DNA of 64,000 bases, from assembly GCF_000626715.1 (NCBI RefSeq), contig NZ_AQRA01000013.1, positions 1-64,000 of the forward strand, in the 5' to 3' direction. The translations under genes and the position numbers were made by a program. The notes below the pieces were generated by a model. The model was not told the origin of the DNA. It saw only the letters and a list, made by a program, of their open reading frames with translations, and searched no databases. The DNA is from Aquimarina atlantica (GTDB taxonomy: Bacteria; Bacteroidota; Bacteroidia; Flavobacteriales; Flavobacteriaceae). Each line of letters starts with the position of its first letter. Position 1 is the first letter of the stretch. Positions 17,945-27,250 of the stretch are shown piece by piece.

Positions 17945-19543
17945 ATGGAAACACAGACAAACCTTAATCAGAAAATTAGCTTCACCAATGAAGTTAAAAA
18001 CTACCATCCCGAAATATTGACCGATGGAGCCCTGATTTTTTTAGAGGCCTTACAAGATCGTTTTAACGAAAGACGATTAGTCCTTTTAAAAAATCGCCAA
18101 AGCCAACAACAACTATTTGATCTGGGAACTCATCCTTCTTTTCCAGAAAACACCAAAGAGATTCGTAATAGCGAATGGGCAGCCGCGCCAATTCCTATAG
18201 ACCTACAAGATCGAAGAGTCGAAATCACAGGGCCTGTCGACAGAAAAATGGTAATTAACGCTTTAAATTCTGGAGCCAAAACATTTATGGCCGACTTCGA
18301 GGACAGCAATGCCCCGCTTTGGGAAAACTGTCTTCAAGGCCAAAAAAACTTAAAAGATGCGGTTAACAAAACTATTTCGTTTTATAATCCAAAAAAAGAT
18401 AAAACCTACAGGCTTAACGAAAAAACAGCTACATTAATCGTACGACCCAGAGGCTTACATCTTAATGAAAAACATCTTTTAATAAAAGGCGAGGAAGTAT
18501 CTGCTTCTCTATTTGATTTTGCCCTGTACCTGTTTCATAATAATGAACAACTTAAGGAAAACGGTGCCGGACCTTATTATTACATTCCCAAACTAGAGCA
18601 TTTTACCGAAGCCATATGGTGGAACGATGTAATTGATTTTTCTGAAGACTACTTAGGTATCAAACACGGAACAGTAAAGGTGACGGTTTTGGTAGAAACT
18701 ATTACAGCAAGTTTTCAACTCGATGAAATTATCTATGCATTAAAAGATCATATCGTTGGATTGAATTGCGGAAGATGGGATTATATTTTTAGCTACATCA
18801 AAAAATTAAGAAATCACCCAGGTTTTGTAGTTCCCGATCGTGCACAGGTAACAATGACCAGCCCTTTTATGGATGCTTATAGCAAGCTAGTAATTCAAAG
18901 GTGTCACAAAAGAAACATTCTGGCAATTGGCGGTATGGCTGCACAAATCCCAATTAAAGAAGACGAAAGTAGAAATGCAATAGCATATGCCAAAGTACAG
19001 GCAGATAAAGAGCGAGAAGTAAAAAACGGTCATGACGGTACATGGGTGGCGCATCCGGGATTAGTTGCATTAGCAATGCGTGTATTTGACACTCATATGC
19101 CAAACCCTAATCAAATAGATGTAAAACGTGATGATATAAACATTACCGAAAATGATCTTTTAGCCATCCCAGAAGGTACAATTACCGAAAAAGGAATACG
19201 GCAAAATATTAATGTAGGAATTCACTATATCGCCACCTGGTTGGGAGGGAATGGAGCAGTAGCATTATATCACCTTATGGAAGATGCCGCTACTGCAGAA
19301 ATTAGCAGAACTCAAATATGGCAATGGCTACAGCAGGAAGTAGTTTTAGAAGATGGTAGAACGCTTGATAACTCATTATTCACCAATCTATTTAAAGATG
19401 AACTTGAGGTAATTAAAAAGCAGGTAGGAAATACACTCTTTAAAACCGAAAATTATCAAAATGCCATCCAGATTTTCGAAAACCTGGTAACATCTGATGA
19501 GTTTGAAGAATTTCTTACCACCAGAGCATATCAATACATATAA
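17945..19543 (+). CDS. aceB: Malate synthase
   Basis: Malate synthase condenses glyoxylate with acetyl-CoA to give malate, the second step of the glyoxylate shunt. The 532-aa protein is of the A type. It shows ITGPVDRKMVINALNSGA, FMADFEDSNAP and the catalytic-region patterns TVLVETI and LNCGRWDYIFS. I chose the ATG at 17945 rather than the upstream TTG at 17921. The isocitrate lyase gene follows after 32 bp, so the two form an aceBA operon allowing growth on acetate or fatty acids. Confidence 0.97.
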   Translation: METQTNLNQKISFTNEVKNYHPEILTDGALIFLEALQDRFNERRLVLLKNRQSQQQLFDLGTHPSFPENTKEIRNSEWAAAPIPIDLQDRRVEITGPVDRKMVINALNSGAKTFMADFEDSNAPLWENCLQGQKNLKDAVNKTISFYNPKKDKTYRLNEKTATLIVRPRGLHLNEKHLLIKGEEVSASLFDFALYLFHNNEQLKENGAGPYYYIPKLEHFTEAIWWNDVIDFSEDYLGIKHGTVKVTVLVETITASFQLDEIIYALKDHIVGLNCGRWDYIFSYIKKLRNHPGFVVPDRAQVTMTSPFMDAYSKLVIQRCHKRNILAIGGMAAQIPIKEDESRNAIAYAKVQADKEREVKNGHDGTWVAHPGLVALAMRVFDTHMPNPNQIDVKRDDINITENDLLAIPEGTITEKGIRQNINVGIHYIATWLGGNGAVALYHLMEDAATAEISRTQIWQWLQQEVVLEDGRTLDNSLFTNLFKDELEVIKKQVGNTLFKTENYQNAIQIFENLVTSDEFEEFLTTRAYQYI

Positions 19544-19575
19544 AGTAAATCAATATATAGTAAAATCAATAAGTC

Positions 19576-20853
19576 ATGAATACAGAACAAAGAATAGAAG
19601 AATTGATTATCGATTGGACCACAAATCCAAGATGGGCGACTATAGAACGCCCGTATACTGCAGAAGAGGTAGTAAAGTTACAAGGCTCATACCAAATCGA
19701 GCATAGCATAGCCAAACAAGGTTCTGAAAAACTATGGATGAAACTAAAGACTCAGAATTTTGTAGCAGGACTAGGAGCACTAACCGGGAACCAGGCAGTA
19801 CAGGAGGTAGAAGCTGGATTAGAAGCAATATACTTAAGTGGGTGGCAAGTGGCTGCCGATGCAAATCTTGCCGGACAAATGTATCCAGATCAATCTCTAT
19901 ACCCTGTAAATAGTGTTCCGCAAGTAGTAAAGAGAATTAATAATGCATTACTGAGAGCAGATCAAATACAAGTAGTAAATGGCGAAGAAAACAAAAAAGA
20001 CTATTTGGTTCCTATCGTTGCAGATGCCGAAGCTGGTTTTGGAGGCAACCTAAATGCTTTTGAATTGATGAAATCTATGATTGAGTCAGGCGCCAGTGGA
20101 GTTCACTTTGAAGATCAATTAAGTTCTGCAAAAAAATGTGGTCACCTTGGCGGAAAAGTATTAGTCCCTACCCAGGAAGCTATTAATAAATTAGTTGCTG
20201 CTCGTCTTGCAGCAGATGTAATGGGAGTACCAGCAGTTATTGTTGCCCGAACAGATGCAGATGCTGCTAATTTACTAACCAGCGATATAGATGAGCGTGA
20301 CAGAAAATTTGTTACTGGCGAACGTACAGATGAAGGCTTCTTCTATGTTAAGAACGGAATAGAACAAGGTATTGACAGAGGGTTATCATATGCTCCTTAT
20401 GCCGATCTTATTTGGATGGAAACCAGTAATCCCGACTTAGAACAAGCTCGTAAATTTGCTGAAGCTATCCATGCCAAATATCCAGATCAAATGCTGGCAT
20501 ACAATTGTTCTCCTTCTTTTAATTGGGCTGCAAAGCTTTCTGTTTCAGAAATGGAGACATTTAGAGAAGAACTAGCAGCAATGGGGTACAAATTTCAATT
20601 TATTACTCTCGCAGGATTTCATGCATTAAACACAAGCATGTTTGAATTATCCAAGGCATACAAAGAAAGAGGAATGGCTGGTTATTCTGAATTACAAGAA
20701 AGAGAATTTGCGTTACAAAAAGACGGATTTCGTGCGGTAAAGCATCAAGGGTTTGTAGGTACTACATATTTTGATGCCGTACAAAATACAGTAACTGCAG
20801 GTAAAGCTTCGACTGTGGCTATGGAAGGCAGTACAGAAGTCGAGCAGTTCTAA
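19576..20853 (+). CDS. aceA: Isocitrate lyase
   Basis: Isocitrate lyase splits isocitrate into glyoxylate and succinate. The 425-aa protein carries the signature KKCGHLGGK, with the catalytic Cys188, and the metal-binding region VADAEAGFGG (148-157). The length fits the short prokaryotic class. It is the second gene of the aceBA operon and is followed by a terminator shared with the convergent dipeptidase gene. Confidence 0.97.
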   Translation: MNTEQRIEELIIDWTTNPRWATIERPYTAEEVVKLQGSYQIEHSIAKQGSEKLWMKLKTQNFVAGLGALTGNQAVQEVEAGLEAIYLSGWQVAADANLAGQMYPDQSLYPVNSVPQVVKRINNALLRADQIQVVNGEENKKDYLVPIVADAEAGFGGNLNAFELMKSMIESGASGVHFEDQLSSAKKCGHLGGKVLVPTQEAINKLVAARLAADVMGVPAVIVARTDADAANLLTSDIDERDRKFVTGERTDEGFFYVKNGIEQGIDRGLSYAPYADLIWMETSNPDLEQARKFAEAIHAKYPDQMLAYNCSPSFNWAAKLSVSEMETFREELAAMGYKFQFITLAGFHALNTSMFELSKAYKERGMAGYSELQEREFALQKDGFRAVKHQGFVGTTYFDAVQNTVTAGKASTVAMEGSTEVEQF

Positions 20854-20896
20854 ATATACAGCATGATTTTTCCGATTTTTACAATTATTGTGCTTT

Positions 20897-20931
20897 AAAA
20901 CGGCATTCATTAAGGTGAGTGTCGTTTTTTT
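20897..20931. terminator. Terminator between aceA and the convergent dipeptidase gene
   Basis: AAAACGGCATTCA pairs with TGAGTGTCGTTTT (two G-U pairs) across a 6-base loop and runs into six or more T on the plus strand. It probably serves aceA. Confidence 0.75.
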
Positions 20932-20960
20932 ATTACTAACTTCTTAAAAAACAACAAGTC

Positions 20961-21725
20961 TTAATCACATTTCCACCTAAAATCTGATATTTTATACTTT
21001 TTATTTCCTTTAAAATTATAGTGCCACCACTCTGTTCTTATCGTTTTAAAGCCGTGCTTCTCCATAGTTTCCTTTAACAACTTACGATGCCCAAGCACTG
21101 TTTTCGAAAGTGATGTATACGAATGATGTGCTTCTTTTCCGAAATGATCAAAATCTGTCCCCATATCGACATGCCCGCCTGCTGACCTAACCAAAGTTAT
21201 ATCCACAGCTGCTCCTCTATTATGTATAGATCCTCCTTTTGGATCCGCAACATATCCAGGATTGGGGAAGATCTTCCACATTTTTTTCTGTACACTATAT
21301 GGTCGGTAGCAATCAAAGAATTTTATTCTGTATCCTTGAGTAAGCAAATCATTATTTACCTTAATTAGCGCTTCTGCTACATCTTTTCTAACAAAACATT
21401 TAGCACAAGAATATACTTTTTCTTTTAAAAAATTATCAGAAGTAGCATATTTCATATCCAAAATAAACTCATCAGACAAGCTCTCTATATTTACAAAATC
21501 TTTATCATTCGAAGTAACTTCTATACTCGGTCCACCGATAAGCATTACTAACGAATCTTTTTTTCTGAGCATACTCTGTTCTACTTTTTTTCCTCGTAAC
21601 TGTAGTGCTTTAGATTTTTCTATAAGAGCAATTGTCTGAACTGTAGGTCCAGGGGCCATTTTTGCTTCACTACAGGAAAAAAAGAGTACAGAAAAAATCA
21701 ACAAGATTAATTTTTTCTCAATCAT
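20961..21725 (-). CDS. D-alanyl-D-alanine dipeptidase (VanX/DdpX family) lipoprotein
   Basis: A 254-aa Zn peptidase of the M15D family that hydrolyses D-Ala-D-Ala. It has a lipobox (LFFSCSEA, Cys18), the zinc motif SIHNRGAAVD and the catalytic C-terminal EWWHY, with the family arginine in DCYRPYSVQ. The lipoprotein signal suggests export, as for the periplasmic enzymes that salvage D-Ala-D-Ala from peptidoglycan. No van resistance genes are nearby, so a cell-wall recycling role is more likely than glycopeptide resistance. Confidence 0.9.
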   Translation of the reverse strand: MIEKKLILLIFSVLFFSCSEAKMAPGPTVQTIALIEKSKALQLRGKKVEQSMLRKKDSLVMLIGGPSIEVTSNDKDFVNIESLSDEFILDMKYATSDNFLKEKVYSCAKCFVRKDVAEALIKVNNDLLTQGYRIKFFDCYRPYSVQKKMWKIFPNPGYVADPKGGSIHNRGAAVDITLVRSAGGHVDMGTDFDHFGKEAHHSYTSLSKTVLGHRKLLKETMEKHGFKTIRTEWWHYNFKGNKKYKISDFRWKCD

Positions 21726-21918
21726 ATCCTTTTTGTTTTATCCCAATTACAATACTAATCCAGTACGCATTAATATCTTAAATTTCCCTCAAAATTAAGT
21801 TTATTTACGCACTTGATTCCTTATAAATATAATCAATATTTCTGTTATAAGTATTTTCTTACTTCGCTATACGTGAAATATATATTATATTTTATGTTAA
21901 ATAACATGAATTCACCTG

Positions 21919-22500
21919 TTATTTAAAGGTTTTTTCTACATTTCCGCAGACAAGCATTTTTTTCCCATAATATGGATTTCTAACTTCTTTAGAATCAGAC
22001 AACCAATATCCTCCTTCTCCATCAAATGCCATAGGGCAAAATTGCTTATACACTTCACCCGATGTAATTTCTGCTTTACTAACCAGTTTTTCTACTTCAC
22101 TAGTTAATGTTACAAAAAAATCACGTTGTTTTTTGATGTCCTTAGTTAGTGAAATGAGTTTTGAAACTGCTTTAAGCTGGTCATTCTCTTCAGAATCCTC
22201 TATAACAGCTTCTAATTTTTTAGTTTCTTCCTGCACAATACTACTTTCAGAATTCACCAAAGCTGCTTTTACAGATAGATACAAACTATATATTTCCTGA
22301 ATTTTTGCATCAGAAAACTTAACTTCTGATCTAGAATCAGTCTTATTATAATCTGCAATTTCATTTTCATGATCATCTATAGTAACCGATTCTGGTTTCT
22401 TATCTTTATTACAGGACACACCTGCCAAAGCCATAAATACTATTACTATAAAAAATCTTTTTATTGTTCTCAAACTACTATTATTCATGTAATTACACAC
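21919..22500 (-). CDS. DUF3347-type lipoprotein
   Basis: A 193-aa lipoprotein with a signal ending at Cys30 (ALAGVSC); translation could also begin at the second Met, four residues in. The C-terminal half shows the DUF3347 pattern: EIYSLYLSVKAALVNSES, then QFCPMAFDGEGGYWLSDSKEVRNPYYGKKM and LVCG. This domain is often found alone or fused to CusB-type metal-efflux adaptor proteins, and the Cys/Met positions suggest metal binding. No efflux genes are adjacent. It stands alone, with AT-rich gaps on both sides. Confidence 0.75.
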   Translation of the reverse strand: MCNYMNNSSLRTIKRFFIVIVFMALAGVSCNKDKKPESVTIDDHENEIADYNKTDSRSEVKFSDAKIQEIYSLYLSVKAALVNSESSIVQEETKKLEAVIEDSEENDQLKAVSKLISLTKDIKKQRDFFVTLTSEVEKLVSKAEITSGEVYKQFCPMAFDGEGGYWLSDSKEVRNPYYGKKMLVCGNVEKTFK

Positions 22501-22643
22501 TAAAAATTAATCTAGTTTATTTGCTATTAAGATGTCAAAAATACTCTATAAATAAAACAATCACCAATCCATTTTTATTTTTTAAATGATTTTTTAACAA
22601 AACAATACCATTCTAAATAAGAGGCTTTTATATTTTTTTTAGA

Positions 22644-22651
22644 TATTTTTG
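22644..22651 (+). promoter_or_regulatory. Predicted -7 element of the GAF-domain gene
   Basis: TATTTTTG (22644-22651) is an exact match to the Bacteroidota -7 consensus, 20 bases before the ATG at 22672. No convincing -33 TTG was seen, and the 5' leader would be very short. Confidence 0.45.
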
Positions 22652-22671
22652 CCGGGAAAAATTGTTAAGGA

Positions 22672-23127
22672 ATGCTTTTTGAAGATTTAAGACCCCAGGT
22701 TACTCATATACTTGAAAACAATGATGAATCTGTTACAGACAGGTTGTATATGATTTGCAAACTACTAAAAGACAATATAGATCACTATGATTGGGTTGGT
22801 TTTTATTTTAAAAACGAAGACAAAGAAGAATTAAAACTTCGCACATATGTAGGTGAAAAAACAGATCACGATATTATTCCTTTTGGAAAAGGAATCTGTG
22901 GTCAGGTTGCGATTTCTAATAAGAATTTTGTGGTTCCTGATGTGCAGGCACAAAGTAATTATATTGCATGTAGCCTAACAGTTAAATCAGAAATTGTAAT
23001 TCCTTTATTTAAGAACGGAGAAAATATCGGACAGATTGATATTGACTCTGAGAGCTCAGATCCTTTTACAGAAAAAGATGAAAGATTTTTAGAATTTGTA
23101 AATCAAGAAGTTGCTAAAATCCTTTAA
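22672..23127 (+). CDS. GAF-domain free methionine-(R)-sulfoxide reductase
   Basis: The 151-aa single-GAF protein resembles the fRMsr family (E. coli YebR/MsrC), which reduces free methionine-R-sulfoxide. Two of the conserved cysteines are visible: Cys76 in GKGICGQ and Cys100 in YIACS. The third cysteine of the E. coli enzyme, 10 residues before the first, is missing; that position falls in GEKTDHDI. The enzyme may therefore use two cysteines. It is followed 42 bp later by galE. Confidence 0.82.
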   Translation: MLFEDLRPQVTHILENNDESVTDRLYMICKLLKDNIDHYDWVGFYFKNEDKEELKLRTYVGEKTDHDIIPFGKGICGQVAISNKNFVVPDVQAQSNYIACSLTVKSEIVIPLFKNGENIGQIDIDSESSDPFTEKDERFLEFVNQEVAKIL

Positions 23128-23169
23128 TTATTGTTCCTTCGTTGGTGCAAATATTAAATCATTTTACAT

Positions 23170-24186
23170 ATGAAAATCTTAGTCACGGGGGGATTGGGGT
23201 TTATTGGTTCTCACACCGTTGTAGAGTTACAAAACAAAGGGTATGAAGTTGTTATTATCGACAACTGTTCGAATTCATCACCCGATGTGATTAAAGGAAT
23301 TTGTGAAATCACCGGAAAAGATCTTGTTTTCGAAAAATTTGACCTTAGAGAAAAGGATAAGGTCCAGGAGTTTTTTAAGCGTCATAATGATATAGAGGGA
23401 GTAATTCATTTTGCAGCATCAAAGGCTGTAGGTGAAAGCGTAGAAAAACCCTTGTTATACTATGAAAATAATTTATCGACTCTGGTGTATATCCTTCAGC
23501 AATTAGCTAATAAACCATCGGCTAGTTTTATTTTTAGCTCTTCTTGCACGGTATATGGCCAGGCAGATGAGTTACCTATCACAGAAGATGCCCCGGTTAA
23601 AGCAGCAGAATCTCCTTACGGAAACACAAAACAGATTGGAGAAGAAATCATAAGAGATACCTGCAAAGTACATCCTGCCTTAAAAGCAATTGCACTACGT
23701 TATTTTAATCCAATTGGAGCACACCCTTCGGCAGAAATCGGAGAACTTCCTATTGGAGTTCCTCAAAACCTGATTCCTTTTATTACACAAACAGCAATAG
23801 GGCTAAGAGAGCAATTATCTGTGTTTGGTGATGATTATCCTACATCAGACGGAACCTGTATTAGAGACTACATACATGTCGTAGACCTTGCAAAAGCTCA
23901 TGTAGTAGCCTTACAACGCTTATTAGATGGCAAAAATGCATCTAATTATGAAGTGTTTAATGTAGGCACCGGTACAGGGAGTTCTGTTCTAGAAGTGATA
24001 CAATCCTTTGAAAAAGTATCTAAACAAAAACTAAACTACAAAATTGTAGAACGAAGAGAAGGTGATATTACAGCAGCCTATGCAGATACCACTAAAGCAA
24101 ATAGTGAACTAGGATGGAAAGCAAAAAGTACCTTAGACGACTCTCTTACTTCTGCCTGGAAATGGGAACAGAAGGTTAGAAGCTAG
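23170..24186 (+). CDS. galE: UDP-glucose 4-epimerase
   Basis: GalE interconverts UDP-glucose and UDP-galactose. The 338-aa extended SDR protein has the NAD-binding GGLGFIGSH motif (8-16), the serine strand FSSSCTVYG, and the catalytic YGNTK (Tyr-x-x-x-Lys). Its C-terminal TAAYADTTKANSELGW is typical of the family. It is last on the plus strand before a bidirectional terminator, and supplies sugars for surface polysaccharide. Confidence 0.93.
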   Translation: MKILVTGGLGFIGSHTVVELQNKGYEVVIIDNCSNSSPDVIKGICEITGKDLVFEKFDLREKDKVQEFFKRHNDIEGVIHFAASKAVGESVEKPLLYYENNLSTLVYILQQLANKPSASFIFSSSCTVYGQADELPITEDAPVKAAESPYGNTKQIGEEIIRDTCKVHPALKAIALRYFNPIGAHPSAEIGELPIGVPQNLIPFITQTAIGLREQLSVFGDDYPTSDGTCIRDYIHVVDLAKAHVVALQRLLDGKNASNYEVFNVGTGTGSSVLEVIQSFEKVSKQKLNYKIVERREGDITAAYADTTKANSELGWKAKSTLDDSLTSAWKWEQKVRS

Positions 24187-24209
24187 ACGCTATACCAAAA
24201 CTAATATAT

Positions 24210-24245
24210 AAAAAACCCTGAAGAGTCATTCTTCAGGGTTTTTTA
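24210..24245. terminator. Bidirectional terminator between galE and the foldase gene
   Basis: AAAAACCCTGAAG pairs with its exact complement CTTCAGGGTTTTT across a 7-base loop, with T-runs on both strands. It ends galE and the convergent peptidyl-prolyl isomerase gene. Confidence 0.92.
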
Positions 24246-24270
24246 TTTTTGATATTAATTCTATCTATTT

Positions 24271-26397
24271 CTAGTAGAATTTAGATCTCTTATCTTCTAT
24301 TTCTGCAGCCTCTTTAAGTGCTTCAAAAACTTTGGTATTAACTGCACCTGTCTGCGCTTTAGAAACCTGTGATGCATAGCTCATATATGTATCTAAACCA
24401 CTAGCTGGTGTTTTCTTAGTTACTTCTATAACATATACTCCGTTATTACCAACAATAGGACCAGACACCTTTCCTGGCTCTAAAGCAAAGGCTGTTCCTA
24501 CTACTTTTGGTTCTGTTCCCGCTCCACTAATAGTTGGAGTTTTCATAGTTAATGCAGAAGCGACTTTTACAGTTTGTCCTTGACTCTGAGCAATTGCATC
24601 AAGTGCGCTACCAGAAATTTTACTTTTTAATTTTTCTGCCTTCTTTTTATTAATCAAGATTGGCTTTATGGTTAAACTTGCATCTTCTACTTTCATTGAT
24701 CCCTTATCTTCTTTTTCGGTTAATTGAACTACTGCATATCCTTCTGGGATATCAAAACGTTTTATTTCACCTACTTTAGATTCTTCGTTAAAAGCCCATT
24801 GCACAATTGCTCTTCTAGCTCCTAATCCAGGGATATTCTCATCTAATTCTTTGATTTTATTTACAGGTCGTACTGTTAATTCATTTTCTTTAGAAACTTC
24901 CTCAAAATCTTTGTCTCTAGCCGAAATCTGAAATTTGGTTGTTTCAGTAAAAATAGCATTGATCGTTTTTTCACTTGGTTCAACCTTTTGAGCTACTGTA
25001 GCTACTTTTATAGCTTTTTGCTCATTTTTCTGGTCTTCTATATTTATAATATGATATCCAAATTGTGTTTCTACGATTCCCTGGTCTCCAGTTTTGTTTT
25101 CAAAACAATAATCATTAAAAGCTGGCACCATTCTACCTGGTGAGAAATATCCAAGATCTCCTCCTTTATCTTTACTAGAAGTATCTGCAGAGAATTGTGT
25201 TGCCAAAGCTGAGAATTTTGTATTATCTGCTTTGGTTACTGCAATAATACTATCGGCTAAGACCTTTGCTTCTTCTTTAGTTCGTTTTGTATCACCTGCA
25301 GTACCTAATCCTGCCCAAGAAACCAAAATATGACTTGCTTTAACCGAGTCTGGTATTTGCTTTTGCGCAACTACTTTTGAAATTTTAATATAATCCCCAT
25401 CTTTATATGGCCCATATACATCTCCTATACCAAGATTATAGATTGTGTCTGCCTCTGTAGTTGGTAAATCTTTTTTAAACTTGAATCCACCATCAAATTT
25501 TACAGCAGAATTTTGATTTACAAACTCTTCTGCATCTTTTACATCAATGTTTTTGAATCCTAAAATCGAATCGTTTGTTTTGGTTACTTCATTAAACTCT
25601 ACTTTATCATCTAACAAAGCAGCTACTTCTGCTTTTACCTGATTCTCATCTTCTTCACTAGGAACTTCATTAAATAACACATAACGTATACTTCTAGAAG
25701 CTTCTGCTTTATATTGATCTTTATGAGCATCGATATATGCTTTAATTTCTGCATCAGTTACCTCTACTTCTGTATCTTCAATACTAGAAAATGGAAGCTG
25801 TACATATTTGATATCTACATTATCATTTTCCATTTTATAAGCCAGTTCTCCTTCTTTTAATGTAGATCCTACACCAGCTTTAATCATATTAAGATAAGTT
25901 TGCTCTCTAGCACCTTTACTTACAGAAACTTCAAAATCTAACCATTGTTGGTATGCTTGTGGTGAAGTAGCTTTTACATTAGCTACATATTCTTGCATTT
26001 TGGCTTTATCAAAAACTCCGGCTTCATTCAAAAACGTAGGATTATTTGCTAATGATTCTTCTAATAACTGGTTTACCTGATCTTCTCCTACTCTAATATT
26101 CAGTTCTTCGAATTGCTCTTCAAAAACTGTTTCTCTCAATTCTTGATTCCATACATAATTTACAGCCTGGATACTTGATGTTCCTCCTCCAAAACTTCTT
26201 GATGCTAGTTCTACTTTTCTAGCAAACTCTGTTCGATCAATATCTTTTCCGTTTATTGTTGCAATCGTATTTTCAGCTTTCTGGGAAATAGCTCCTCCAT
26301 TACGAATCAAATCTGCTAACACAAAAGAGAAAAGTGCTAATGCAATGATTACGATTAGAAAAACCGAACGCTGCCTGATTTTATTTAAAACTGCCAT
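24271..26397 (-). CDS. Membrane-anchored peptidyl-prolyl cis-trans isomerase (PpiD-like)
   Basis: A periplasmic folding factor of 708 aa. One N-terminal transmembrane helix (about 12-32) anchors it. A SurA_N-like chaperone region follows (about 40-200), then a parvulin-type rotamase domain (about 345-450) with the pattern VKASHILVSW ... GDLGYFSPGRMVPAF ... VETQFGYHII. A second helical chaperone segment completes the protein. This arrangement matches the PpiD proteins that assist proteins leaving the Sec channel. It is probably transcribed alone, with about 145 bp separating it from the YhhN gene upstream. Confidence 0.9.
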   Translation of the reverse strand: MAVLNKIRQRSVFLIVIIALALFSFVLADLIRNGGAISQKAENTIATINGKDIDRTEFARKVELASRSFGGGTSSIQAVNYVWNQELRETVFEEQFEELNIRVGEDQVNQLLEESLANNPTFLNEAGVFDKAKMQEYVANVKATSPQAYQQWLDFEVSVSKGAREQTYLNMIKAGVGSTLKEGELAYKMENDNVDIKYVQLPFSSIEDTEVEVTDAEIKAYIDAHKDQYKAEASRSIRYVLFNEVPSEEDENQVKAEVAALLDDKVEFNEVTKTNDSILGFKNIDVKDAEEFVNQNSAVKFDGGFKFKKDLPTTEADTIYNLGIGDVYGPYKDGDYIKISKVVAQKQIPDSVKASHILVSWAGLGTAGDTKRTKEEAKVLADSIIAVTKADNTKFSALATQFSADTSSKDKGGDLGYFSPGRMVPAFNDYCFENKTGDQGIVETQFGYHIINIEDQKNEQKAIKVATVAQKVEPSEKTINAIFTETTKFQISARDKDFEEVSKENELTVRPVNKIKELDENIPGLGARRAIVQWAFNEESKVGEIKRFDIPEGYAVVQLTEKEDKGSMKVEDASLTIKPILINKKKAEKLKSKISGSALDAIAQSQGQTVKVASALTMKTPTISGAGTEPKVVGTAFALEPGKVSGPIVGNNGVYVIEVTKKTPASGLDTYMSYASQVSKAQTGAVNTKVFEALKEAAEIEDKRSKFY

Positions 26398-26543
26398 GGT
26401 ATATTATAATTTATTCAAAATATAGTGGGCGAAAATACCATTTTATTGTAATAATACCAATTAAAAAACTGAAAGTCTTATGAAGTTTTAACTCTTTCGG
26501 TTTTTAATATAGAATAGTGTGGTTTTTACGTACTTTTATTACT

Positions 26544-27239
26544 TTAAAAAATTTGATTTTTTTGTCTTAAAACACCACAAACAATCAAAAGCTGAGCTGT
26601 TGCATATGTAGTCATAATCCATACGTTACTCATAAGCAAAGGTTGATAAAACATGTTAAATGCCAAAATACTATCAGAGATCATAAAAAACAGGGAACCT
26701 ATAAAAACCATGAAAAAACTCATTTGGGAAACTCGTTTCTCTCTTAAATACGACGCATTTGACATTAACAAAATTACGATCATATACACTATCACGGGGA
26801 TTAACATATCTCCCAGCCAAGGATATAATAAATAAAACAAACCTACTCCATAAGCAACGGTTAGTATAAGAAAAATCCTGTTTTTTTTATGCTTATTGTG
26901 CTTTTTAAGAAAGACCAAAATATACATTACATGTGCCAACAAAAACATAACTAAACCTGCAATAAAGAAGAGTTGAGACTGTGCGACAAATAAAAGTAGT
27001 ATATCTCCGGCTAAAGAAAATAACAAGGCTAATATCATTAATCCAAATATAGAAATACCCAGTCCTTTTCTATGTACTAAAAAAAAGGTGATTAATGAGC
27101 CCAGAATTGAAGGTTTTGTAATATTTCTAAGATCTGAGTACGCCTCATTACTACTACAAATAAGATCACATATTACAATAATGATGTACACTATAACAAA
27201 TACTACAATCCCCTGGTTTCGTGTTTTTTTGCTCATCAC
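26544..27239 (-). CDS. YhhN/TMEM86-family membrane protein (lysoplasmalogenase-like)
   Basis: The 231-aa protein has about eight hydrophobic helices with few charged residues in them, ending near QLLIVCGVLRQKN. Motifs such as SLAGDILLLF and FMISDSILAFN carry the conserved acidic residues of the YhhN family, some animal members of which cleave plasmalogen lysolipids. Activity in this organism is not established. It lies 11 bp after the CorC/HlyC gene and probably shares its transcript. Confidence 0.8.
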   Translation of the reverse strand: MMSKKTRNQGIVVFVIVYIIIVICDLICSSNEAYSDLRNITKPSILGSLITFFLVHRKGLGISIFGLMILALLFSLAGDILLLFVAQSQLFFIAGLVMFLLAHVMYILVFLKKHNKHKKNRIFLILTVAYGVGLFYLLYPWLGDMLIPVIVYMIVILLMSNASYLREKRVSQMSFFMVFIGSLFFMISDSILAFNMFYQPLLMSNVWIMTTYATAQLLIVCGVLRQKNQIF

Positions 27240-27250
27240 AATCGTATTAT

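Noticed and set aside
20961..21725. A glycopeptide-resistance locus
   Set aside because: A VanX-like enzyme alone, as a lipoprotein with no vanH/vanA/vanS/vanR neighbours, points to cell-wall recycling.
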